36,097 bases of DNA from an uncultured Lysobacteraceae bacterium (lineage in GTDB: Bacteria; Pseudomonadota; Gammaproteobacteria; Xanthomonadales; Xanthomonadaceae): the NCBI GenBank assembly GCA_936911875.1, contig CAKZGB010000001.1, positions 1-36,097 of the forward strand, in the 5' to 3' direction. This document shows positions 30,075 to 36,097 of this stretch, in pieces. The notes beneath the pieces were generated by a model. That model worked only from the letters and a program-made list of their open reading frames with translations, was not told the DNA's origin and ran no database searches. Positions within the stretch are counted from its first letter, which is position 1; each line of letters begins with the position of its first letter. Position numbers and translations under genes: made by a program.

Positions 30075-31026
30075 TCCGACCGTTGCCCGTTTTTTAGAGT
30101 TCCTGCGCGTGGAGCGGCAGCTCTCTGCCCACACGCTCGATGCCTACCGCCGCGATCTGCTAACCCTGACGCGTTTTGTCGCCGGTGATGATGCCGGTGA
30201 CGATGCAGCTGAAACATCTGCGGTCACTTCGGTCGATTGGCAGCAAGTCGATGCAGCCGTGGTGCGCGCGTATTTAGCGCACGAGAATCGCCGCGGCTTA
30301 TCGGCCAAGAGCATTCAACGCCATCTGAGTGCCAGCCGCAGTTTCTTTGACTGGTTACTGCGTCGCGGTGAGTTAAAGATCAATCCGGCGGCCGCGGTTC
30401 GCGCACCCAAAGCGGCGCGCAAGTTGCCGCAAGTGCTCGATCCCGATGAGGCCAAAGCATTAGTCGAGGTCCCCGTCGAAGGCACGCTCGGCGTTCGTGA
30501 TCGCGCGTTGCTCGAGTTGCTGTATTCCTCGGGCTTGCGCGTAAGTGAGCTGTGCAATTTAACGTGGCCGCAATTAGATCTCGAAGACCGTCTGGTCTCC
30601 GTCACGGGTAAAGGATCCAAGCAGCGTGTGGTGCCTTTGGGTTCGCATGCCACTGCAGCTTTATTAGCCTGGCGCAGTGAATTGCTCGCCACGCGCGGTG
30701 CGGACACGCAAGCTGCGACCGGGGCAGGGTACGTGTTTCCGGGACGCGATCTCACGCGACCGATTACCTCGCGTGCTGTGCAGATTCGCCTGGCACAACT
30801 GGCACGACAGCAAGGTCTGTTCAAGCGTGTGCATCCGCATTTACTTCGCCACAGTTTTGCCAGCCACATTCTGGAATCATCAGGCGATCTGCGCGGCGTG
30901 CAGGAATTGCTCGGCCACGCCGACATCGCCACCACGCAAATCTATACGCATCTGGATTTCCAGCATCTCGCCAAGGTCTATGACGAGGCCCATCCGCGTG
31001 CGCGCCGCAAGGGCGATAAGTCATAA
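30064..31026 (+). CDS. xerC: Site-specific tyrosine recombinase XerC
   Basis: XerC acts with XerD at dif to resolve chromosome dimers. The 320 residues hold a SAM-like N-terminal domain (about 1-110) and a catalytic domain with all six residues: Arg159 (SSGLRVSEL), Lys183 (VTGKGSKQR), His259 and Arg262 (HLLRHSFASH), His285 (LLGHAD) and Tyr294 (IYTHLDF). An acidic insert (AGDDAGDDAAETSAV) sits in the N-terminal domain. XerC rather than XerD is chosen from the dapF-DUF484 neighbourhood. The frame is open further upstream inside DUF484, but ATG 30064 fits the family start (DPTVARFLEFLRVERQLSAHT). Confidence 0.95.
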   Translation: MTLDPTVARFLEFLRVERQLSAHTLDAYRRDLLTLTRFVAGDDAGDDAAETSAVTSVDWQQVDAAVVRAYLAHENRRGLSAKSIQRHLSASRSFFDWLLRRGELKINPAAAVRAPKAARKLPQVLDPDEAKALVEVPVEGTLGVRDRALLELLYSSGLRVSELCNLTWPQLDLEDRLVSVTGKGSKQRVVPLGSHATAALLAWRSELLATRGADTQAATGAGYVFPGRDLTRPITSRAVQIRLAQLARQQGLFKRVHPHLLRHSFASHILESSGDLRGVQELLGHADIATTQIYTHLDFQHLAKVYDEAHPRARRKGDKS

Positions 31027-31127
31027 CAGGAGCGATGTGATGGGGGCGCGGGTTAACGCTTCCGCAACGAACTCTTTACCAAATTCATTTAAGCGTGACG
31101 CCGTTGCAGGTTCCGTTGCCCTGAGCG

Positions 31128-31156
31128 CTTGATTTGTTCTTGGGCGAGCCCCAGTA
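31128..31156 (+). promoter_or_regulatory. RpoH (sigma32) heat-shock promoter of hslVU
   Basis: CTTGATT (31128-31134), a 14-base spacer and CCCCAGTA (31149-31156) match the sigma32 consensus CTTGAAA-N11-16-CCCCATnT at nearly every key position. Transcription should start near 31163, 30 bases before the hslV ATG. The rest of the 166-base gap after xerC shows nothing else I can name. Confidence 0.8.
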
Positions 31157-31192
31157 CTAGGGTTCAATCAATGCGAAAGTCATAGCGCCGTT

Positions 31193-31732
31193 ATGGACCC
31201 TACTGTTTTTCACGCCACCACTATCGTCAGCGTCCGTCGCAACGGACAAGTTGCTATTGCCGGTGACGGCCAGGTCACGCTTGGTCACACCGTCATGAAG
31301 GGCAATGCCCGCAAAATTCGTCGCCTCGGCCGAGATGGCCAAGTGCTGGCCGGATTTGCCGGTGCCGCCGCCGATGCGTTTACTTTGTTCGAACTGTTCG
31401 AGGCCAAACTCGAAAAACACGGACAACTGACCCGCGCTGCAGTGGAGATGGCCAAAGATTGGCGCACCGAGCGACGCTTCGGCAAGTTAGAGGCGCTGCT
31501 GGCCGTGGCCGATCGCGAGACCTCGCTGGTGATCAGCGGCAATGGCGATGTGATCGAACCCGAGGACGGCATCATCGCCATCGGTTCGGGTGGCATGTAC
31601 GCCTTGAGCGCCGCTCGTGCCCTGATGAAGCACACCGATCTCGATGCCCGCACCATGGCCGAAGAATCGATTCGCATTGCCGGCGAAGTCTGCATTTACA
31701 CCAATACCAACGTTGTGATCGAAAGCCTGTGA
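31193..31732 (+). CDS. hslV: ATP-dependent protease subunit HslV (ClpQ)
   Basis: Proteasome-like peptidase subunit that forms a double hexamer and degrades unfolded proteins with HslU. The 179 residues begin MDPTVFHA-TTIVSVRRNGQ, so an 8-residue propeptide must be removed to expose the catalytic N-terminal Thr. The E. coli protein has only Met before Thr. GDGQVTLG, GFAGAAADAFTLFELFEAKLE and the C-terminal AGEVCIYTNTNVVIESL are family features. It lies behind a sigma32 promoter and directly before hslU. Confidence 0.96.
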   Translation: MDPTVFHATTIVSVRRNGQVAIAGDGQVTLGHTVMKGNARKIRRLGRDGQVLAGFAGAAADAFTLFELFEAKLEKHGQLTRAAVEMAKDWRTERRFGKLEALLAVADRETSLVISGNGDVIEPEDGIIAIGSGGMYALSAARALMKHTDLDARTMAEESIRIAGEVCIYTNTNVVIESL

Positions 31733-31758
31733 ACTCTTTAAGCCAAACCAATGCCATC

Positions 31759-33114
31759 ATGACTCCGCGCGAAATCGTCGAGGAGCTCGACCGTCACATC
31801 ATTGGTCAGAAGTCGGCCAAACGTGCTGTGGCCATTGCGCTGCGTAACCGCTGGCGTCGTGCCCAGCTGGCTGACGATCTGCGCAACGAAGTGATGCCCA
31901 AGAACATTCTGATGATCGGCCCGACCGGTGTCGGTAAGACGGAGATTGCCCGTCGTTTGGCGACGCTGGCCAATGCGCCGTTCGTCAAGGTCGAAGCCAC
32001 GCGGTTTACCGAAGTGGGTTACGTCGGCAAGGACGTCGAGCAGATCGTACGCGATCTGGTGGACACCGCCGTCAAGCTGTATCGCGATCAGGCCAAGGTC
32101 CATGTGCGCACCAAGGCCGAAGACCGCGCAGAAGACCGCATCCTGGACGCGCTGCTACCGCAACCCAAATACGTGCAACCGAGTGCGTTCGATGCGAATG
32201 CCGTCGACGTCGCGCAAGATGCCGACACCAACCCCGACAGCACGCGCAATAAGCTGCGTCGCCAACTGCGTAGTGGTGCACTCGATGAGCGCGAGATCGA
32301 AATCGAAACTGCAATCGGTACCGGGGGCATGGACATTCTGACGCCGCCCGGCATGGAAGAAATGGGCCAACAGCTGCGTCAGATGTTCAGCCAAATGGGC
32401 CAGAACCAGCAACGCAAACGCAAGATGACGATCAAGGCCGCACGCGCACAACTGATTGAAGACGAAGCCGGCCGCCTAGTCAACGAGGACGACATTCGCG
32501 CTGCCGCGATTGAAGCCACGGAACAGCATGGCATCGTGTTTATCGACGAGATCGACAAGGTCGCCAAGCGCGGCGAAAACGTGGGCGGCGGTGATGTCTC
32601 CCGCGAGGGCGTGCAACGCGATCTGCTGCCACTGGTCGAAGGCTCGACCGTCTCGACCAAATATGGCCCGGTCAAAACCGACCATATCCTGTTCATTGCC
32701 AGCGGTGCCTTCCACTTGGCCAAGCCCAGCGATCTGATTCCGGAACTGCAAGGCCGATTCCCGATTCGTGTCGAACTGGGTGCCTTGAGCAAGGATGACT
32801 TTGTGCGCATCCTGACCGAGCCCAAGGCCGCGCTGACCACACAATATCAGGCATTGCTGCAAACCGAGGGCGTGACGCTGACGTTTACGACCGATGCCGT
32901 GGATCGCATTGCCGAGATTGCAGCGCTGGTGAACGAGCGTCAGGAGAATATCGGTGCGCGCCGTTTGCACACGGTGCTGGAGCGTCTGCTCGATACCTTG
33001 AGCTTTGAGGCCTCGGATCGCGGCGGCTCGCAAGTCGAGATCGACCGCGCCTACGTGGACCGCTATCTGGGCGAGCTGGTGCAGGATCCGGACCTGTCGC
33101 GCTACATTCTGTGA
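31759..33114 (+). CDS. hslU: HslVU ATPase subunit HslU (ClpY)
   Basis: AAA+ unfoldase that feeds substrates to HslV. The 451 residues show MTPREIVEELDRHIIGQKSAKRAVA, Walker A GPTGVGKTEIARRLA, pore segment EVGYVGKDVEQI, an I domain (about 115-245), Walker B GIVFIDEIDK, sensor segments (ELQGRFPIRVEL) and the C-terminal DPDLSRYIL that docks into HslV. ATG 31759 matches the family start. A GTG at 31729 overlaps the hslV stop by 4 bases and would add 10 residues; it is a real alternative that would couple translation. Confidence 0.95.
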   Translation: MTPREIVEELDRHIIGQKSAKRAVAIALRNRWRRAQLADDLRNEVMPKNILMIGPTGVGKTEIARRLATLANAPFVKVEATRFTEVGYVGKDVEQIVRDLVDTAVKLYRDQAKVHVRTKAEDRAEDRILDALLPQPKYVQPSAFDANAVDVAQDADTNPDSTRNKLRRQLRSGALDEREIEIETAIGTGGMDILTPPGMEEMGQQLRQMFSQMGQNQQRKRKMTIKAARAQLIEDEAGRLVNEDDIRAAAIEATEQHGIVFIDEIDKVAKRGENVGGGDVSREGVQRDLLPLVEGSTVSTKYGPVKTDHILFIASGAFHLAKPSDLIPELQGRFPIRVELGALSKDDFVRILTEPKAALTTQYQALLQTEGVTLTFTTDAVDRIAEIAALVNERQENIGARRLHTVLERLLDTLSFEASDRGGSQVEIDRAYVDRYLGELVQDPDLSRYIL

Positions 33115-33148
33115 TCACGATGAGCAGACCGACCGCCGGTTTATGCGG

Positions 33149-33154
33149 CATAAT
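33149..33154 (+). promoter_or_regulatory. -10-like box CATAAT six bases before the ubiE ATG
   Basis: CATAAT is followed by six bases and ATG 33161, so a start at the usual distance would give a leaderless message. No clear ribosome site lies before this ATG. The -35 region is poor. Confidence 0.4.
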
Positions 33155-33160
33155 TCACGC

Positions 33161-33922
33161 ATGAGCGAGAATCCGTACGAAAAAGGCACGACCCACTTTG
33201 GCTTCAAAGATGTCGATGCCAAGGAAAAGCAAAAGCTGGTCGCCGGCGTGTTTTCCAGCGTTGCAGGCAACTATGACCTGATGAATGACCTGATGTCCCT
33301 GGGCATTCATCGCGTCTGGAAGCGGTATTTCACTGCCACTGCGCAAGTGAAGCCGGGCGACAACGTACTGGATCTGGCTGGCGGTACCGGCGATATCGCC
33401 TTGCTGCTGCGCGATCGCGTCGGCGACACCGGCACCATCGTGCTGGGCGATATCAACGGCGACATGCTCAAGGTCGGTCGTGATCGCATGATCAACAAGG
33501 GCAAGGTCGCGGGTTTTGAGTACACGCAAGTCAATGCCGAGCATCTGCCGTTCCCGGACAACAGCTTTGAGCTGGTGACCATTGCCTTCGGTCTGCGTAA
33601 TGTGACGGATAAGGATCAGGCGCTGCGCGAAATGTTCCGCGTGCTCAAGCCCGGCGGTCAGGCTCGCGTGCTTGAATTCTCCGAGGTCACGCAGGAATGG
33701 TTCAAGCCCATTTACGATTTCCATTCGTTCCAGGTGCTGCCGCGCCTCGGTGAATTGTTCGCTAAAGATTCGGAGAGCTATCGTTATCTCGCCGAATCCA
33801 TCCGCAAGCATCCGCCGCAAAAGGAACTGATGCAGATGATGGAGCAGGCGGGCTTTGAGCGCTGCCATTACAAGAATCTGTCGGCCGGCATCGTCGCCAT
33901 CCACTCGGGCTACAAGCTCTAA
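33161..33922 (+). CDS. ubiE: Ubiquinone/menaquinone C-methyltransferase UbiE
   Basis: SAM-dependent C-methylation of the quinone ring (demethylmenaquinol and DDMQH2) at the inner face of the membrane. The 253 residues open MSENPYEKGTTHFGFKDVDAKEKQKLVAGVFSSVAGNYDLMNDLMSLGIHRVWKR, the UbiE start, followed by the SAM site DNVLDLAGGTGDIA, and FVTIAFGLRNVTDK (here LVTIAFGLRN), with a C-terminal KNLSAGIVAIHSGYK. An in-frame ATG at 33143 would add six residues. Longer upstream starts run into hslU and are rejected. Confidence 0.96.
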   Translation: MSENPYEKGTTHFGFKDVDAKEKQKLVAGVFSSVAGNYDLMNDLMSLGIHRVWKRYFTATAQVKPGDNVLDLAGGTGDIALLLRDRVGDTGTIVLGDINGDMLKVGRDRMINKGKVAGFEYTQVNAEHLPFPDNSFELVTIAFGLRNVTDKDQALREMFRVLKPGGQARVLEFSEVTQEWFKPIYDFHSFQVLPRLGELFAKDSESYRYLAESIRKHPPQKELMQMMEQAGFERCHYKNLSAGIVAIHSGYKL

Positions 33923-33981
33923 ATCGGATTAACGGCAGACCAAAACCTGCCCCCCTTGCAGTGCAACAAAACGGTTAAACT

Positions 33982-33999
33982 GGAAAAATCTGTTTTTCC
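33982..33999 (+). other. 7-bp hairpin in the leader of the M1 aminopeptidase gene
   Basis: GGAAAAA and TTTTTCC pair around TCTG, 13 bases before the ATG. A TAAACT box just upstream (33976-33981) may be the -10 box, in which case the hairpin would be at the very 5' end of the message and could protect it. No strong -35 is seen. Confidence 0.4.
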
Positions 34000-34012
34000 G
34001 GATCTGCCGTAA

Positions 34013-35953
34013 ATGAATCGCACCAATAAACGTCTTCTGATTGCATCGGCTGTGGTTGCCACCGCCTTGTTCACCGTGGCCTGCAAGCCGCAGCCCGCCA
34101 CCAATGGCGATGCGCAAACCGCTGCTTCTGCCGACAAGGCGCAAGCCGGTCAGCAAGTGGTCGATGAACATTCGTACTCGCAACCCAATGTGGTGCGCAC
34201 CAAGCACATCGATCTGGATCTGGCGGTAAAGCCCGACGAAAAGGTCATTAGCGGCACCGCCACGCTGACGCTGGAATGGCTCAAGCCAGATGCAACGCAA
34301 CTGCTGCTCGATACGCGCGGCATCAAGGTTGAAAAGATCGAAGGCGAAAATGCCCACGGTGCATGGACCCCGCTGAAATACGAACTCGCCGCCGAGGACA
34401 AGATCCTCGGTAGCAAGCTGACGATTGAAACGCCCGAACGTTCTTCGAAAGTGCGCATTACGTACAGCACGGTGCCGGAAGCCAGCGGTCTGCAATGGCT
34501 GACCAAGGAAATGACCGAGGGCAAGAAGTCGCCCTTTATGTTCTCGCAATCGCAGCAGATTCACGCCCGTTCGTGGGTGCCGCTGCAGGATACGCCGAGC
34601 GTTCGCTTCACGTATAACGCACACGTGACCGCGCCGAAGGATCTGATGGTGCTGATGAGCGCCGACAACGACCCGAAGGCCGCGCGTGATGGCGATTACA
34701 GCTTCAAGATGGAGCAGGCGATTCCTTCGTACCTGTTGGCGATTGCGGCGGGTGACCTGGTATTCCAGACCACCGGTAACCGTAGCGGCGTGTGGGCCGA
34801 GCCGACCATGGTGGCTAAGGCGGCCAAGGAATTTGAAGATACCGAAAAGATGATGGAAACCGCAGAGCGTCTGTACGGCCCGTATCGTTGGGATCGTTAT
34901 GACATTCTGGTGCTGCCGCCATCGTTCCCGTACGGCGGCATGGAAAATCCGCGTCTGACCTTTGCCACGCCGACCGTGATCACGGGCGACAAGTCGCTGG
35001 TCTCGCTGGTTGCGCACGAACTGGCTCACAGCTGGTCCGGCAATCTGGTGACCTTCTCGTCGCCTAAAGATGCATGGTTGAATGAGGGCTTCACCACTTA
35101 CGTGCAGTCGCGCATCACCGAAGATCTGTACGGCAAAGAGATGAAGGACATGGAAAACCTCATCGACCGTCAGGAACTGGCCACCGAGTTCAAGGCCATC
35201 TCGCCGGGTCTGCAACGGCTGGCACTCAAGCCGCAGGATCTGCCCGATCCTGATGGTTCGTCTAGCGCCACCGTGTACTCCAAGGGTGCATGGTTCCTGC
35301 AGTTCCTGGAGAACCGTTACGGCCGCGAAACCTTTGATGCTTATTTGAAGGGTTATTTCGATCATTTCGCGTTCCAGTCGATTTCGACGGCGCAAATGGT
35401 GGATTACCTCAAGGCCAACCTGATCGATAAGTATCCGGGCAAGGTCTCCATGGCAGAGGTCAACGAGTGGATCTATGAGCCGGGTGTGCCGAAGGATGCG
35501 CCGACCACCGATTCGCCGCGTTTTGCTGCAGTCGACAAGGCCCGTACCGATTTCATCAGCAACGGCACCATGCCGGCGGCCGATGTGACCAAGACCTGGA
35601 TCACGCAGGAATGGACGCACTTCCTGTCCGGCATGCCGCAAAAGCTGTCGGTCGAACAAATGACCAAGCTTGATCAGGCCTTCCATTTCACCGGTACCAC
35701 CAATGGCGAAGTGGCACGCATCTGGTATCCGCTGGCTGTGCGTTCGGGCTACACCGCCGCCAATACCGAACTGCAGAAGTTCATTGAACGCGTGGGTCGT
35801 CGCAAGCTGATCATGCCGATCTACTCGGAACTGGTGAAAACGCCCGAGGGTCTGGCACTGGCCAAGCAAGCCTACGAAAAGTCCAAGTCCAGCATGCACC
35901 CGATCACCGCAGGTTCGGTGGCTGAGACGATTGAAGGGGCTGCTGGGCGCTGA
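34013..35953 (+). CDS. Exported M1 family zinc aminopeptidase (LTA4-hydrolase-like)
   Basis: A zinc metallopeptidase of 646 residues that removes N-terminal amino acids from peptides. The leader MNRTNKRLLIASAVVATALFTVAC has a lipobox-like end (TVAC, with an unusual Thr at -3), so it is a probable lipoprotein or periplasmic protein. The N-terminal beta domain (about 55-240) is followed by the catalytic domain with GGMEN (308-312) and HELAH-x18-E: His335, Glu336, His339 and Glu358 (WLNEGFTTY). A C-terminal helical domain starts near 520 and looks like the LTA4 hydrolase C-terminal fold. The gene is alone, ended by a strong terminator. Confidence 0.92.
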   Translation: MNRTNKRLLIASAVVATALFTVACKPQPATNGDAQTAASADKAQAGQQVVDEHSYSQPNVVRTKHIDLDLAVKPDEKVISGTATLTLEWLKPDATQLLLDTRGIKVEKIEGENAHGAWTPLKYELAAEDKILGSKLTIETPERSSKVRITYSTVPEASGLQWLTKEMTEGKKSPFMFSQSQQIHARSWVPLQDTPSVRFTYNAHVTAPKDLMVLMSADNDPKAARDGDYSFKMEQAIPSYLLAIAAGDLVFQTTGNRSGVWAEPTMVAKAAKEFEDTEKMMETAERLYGPYRWDRYDILVLPPSFPYGGMENPRLTFATPTVITGDKSLVSLVAHELAHSWSGNLVTFSSPKDAWLNEGFTTYVQSRITEDLYGKEMKDMENLIDRQELATEFKAISPGLQRLALKPQDLPDPDGSSSATVYSKGAWFLQFLENRYGRETFDAYLKGYFDHFAFQSISTAQMVDYLKANLIDKYPGKVSMAEVNEWIYEPGVPKDAPTTDSPRFAAVDKARTDFISNGTMPAADVTKTWITQEWTHFLSGMPQKLSVEQMTKLDQAFHFTGTTNGEVARIWYPLAVRSGYTAANTELQKFIERVGRRKLIMPIYSELVKTPEGLALAKQAYEKSKSSMHPITAGSVAETIEGAAGR

Positions 35954-35996
35954 CAGCCTTTGAAAAAATAAACACAAAAAAATAAAAAATAAACAG

Positions 35997-36041
35997 GGCG
36001 GCTGCTCCGAATGCATTTCGGGCAGCCGCCTTTTATTTTTT
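35997..36041 (+). terminator. Strong intrinsic terminator after the M1 gene
   Basis: GGCGGCTGC (35997-36005) and GCAGCCGCC (36022-36030) form a 9-bp stem, with an inner CCGAA/TTCGG stem. It is preceded by an A-rich tract (35962-35995) and followed by a T-rich tract, so it can stop transcription from both sides. Confidence 0.9.
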
Positions 36042-36097
36042 CCTTTTTATTTTTTCCTTTTTATTTTTTCCTTTTTATTTTTTCCTTTTTATTTTTT
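36031..36097. repeat. 14-bp T-rich tandem repeat reaching the window edge
   Basis: The unit TTTTTATTTTTTCC is repeated almost perfectly about 4.8 times (the first copy lacks one T, the last is cut by the window end). It follows the terminator directly. It may be a genuine simple repeat or an assembly artefact at a contig end. Confidence 0.85.

Noticed and set aside
33929..36016. Very long antisense frame opposite the M1 aminopeptidase, and similar ones opposite pepP (4780-6306) and the TonB receptor (6313-8214)
   Set aside because: They mirror strongly supported genes, are rich in His/Arg/Gln as expected for a shadow of high-GC codons, and show no domain, signal peptide or ribosome site.
36031..36097. 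Tail repeat as a CRISPR array
   Set aside because: The unit is 14 bases of T-rich sequence with no spacers and no cas genes.

Overview
The window looks like a contig from a free-living gammaproteobacterium, most likely in or near the Lysobacterales (Xanthomonadales). The reasons are gene order (zapA, 6S RNA, 5-FCL; ygfB-pepP; an AlgR-type regulator next to hemC; dapF-DUF484-xerC-hslV-hslU), a fairly high GC content, and an abundance of exported S9/M1 peptidases with a TonB-dependent receptor. It opens inside the 3' end of a 23S rRNA gene and closes in a short tandem repeat, both typical places for an assembly to break. No tool was available, so family names come from reading motifs by eye.

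Layout. 1-470: rRNA operon tail (23S 3' end, spacer, 5S, terminator). 561-1601: a family 2 glycosyltransferase. 1624-4156 (minus strand): a housekeeping run, in transcription order ZapB-like coiled coil, zapA, 6S RNA, 5-formyl-THF cyclo-ligase, EVE protein, rpiA. 4253-6153: ygfB-pepP, whose start lies in a perfect 19-bp inverted repeat. 6274-9218: TonB-dependent receptor and a carboxylesterase with touching stop and start codons. 9294-14185: LytTR regulator, hemC, a WYL-domain regulator and a secreted prolyl oligopeptidase.

14193-26008 is the accessory and most interesting part. It holds an exported TPR-CHAT protease-like protein; a divergent OmpR-type regulator, histidine kinase and small exported protein operon; a minus-strand pair made of a Slam-like (DUF560, type XI secretion) outer-membrane barrel and a 1114-residue FecR-domain protein with four novel ~78-residue repeats and two tandem Cys-paired beta domains; and a divergent exported protein of unknown function. 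The two divergent promoter regions, 7.5 kb apart, share the dyad ATGACA-N5-TGTCAT (one site at the first; two in tandem at the second, one lying in a 25-bp palindrome). This suggests one regulon run by the local two-component system: an envelope or surface-display system I do not recognise as described.

26100-35953 returns to mostly conserved genes: exported oligopeptidase B, an LptM-like lipoprotein, dapF, DUF484, xerC, hslV-hslU behind a clear RpoH-type heat-shock promoter, ubiE, and an exported M1 aminopeptidase. A strong terminator and 14-bp repeats end the window. Several genes (zapB-like, hemC, lptM, ubiE, perhaps the glycosyltransferase) have a -10-like box 6-7 nt before the ATG, which suggests leaderless transcripts.
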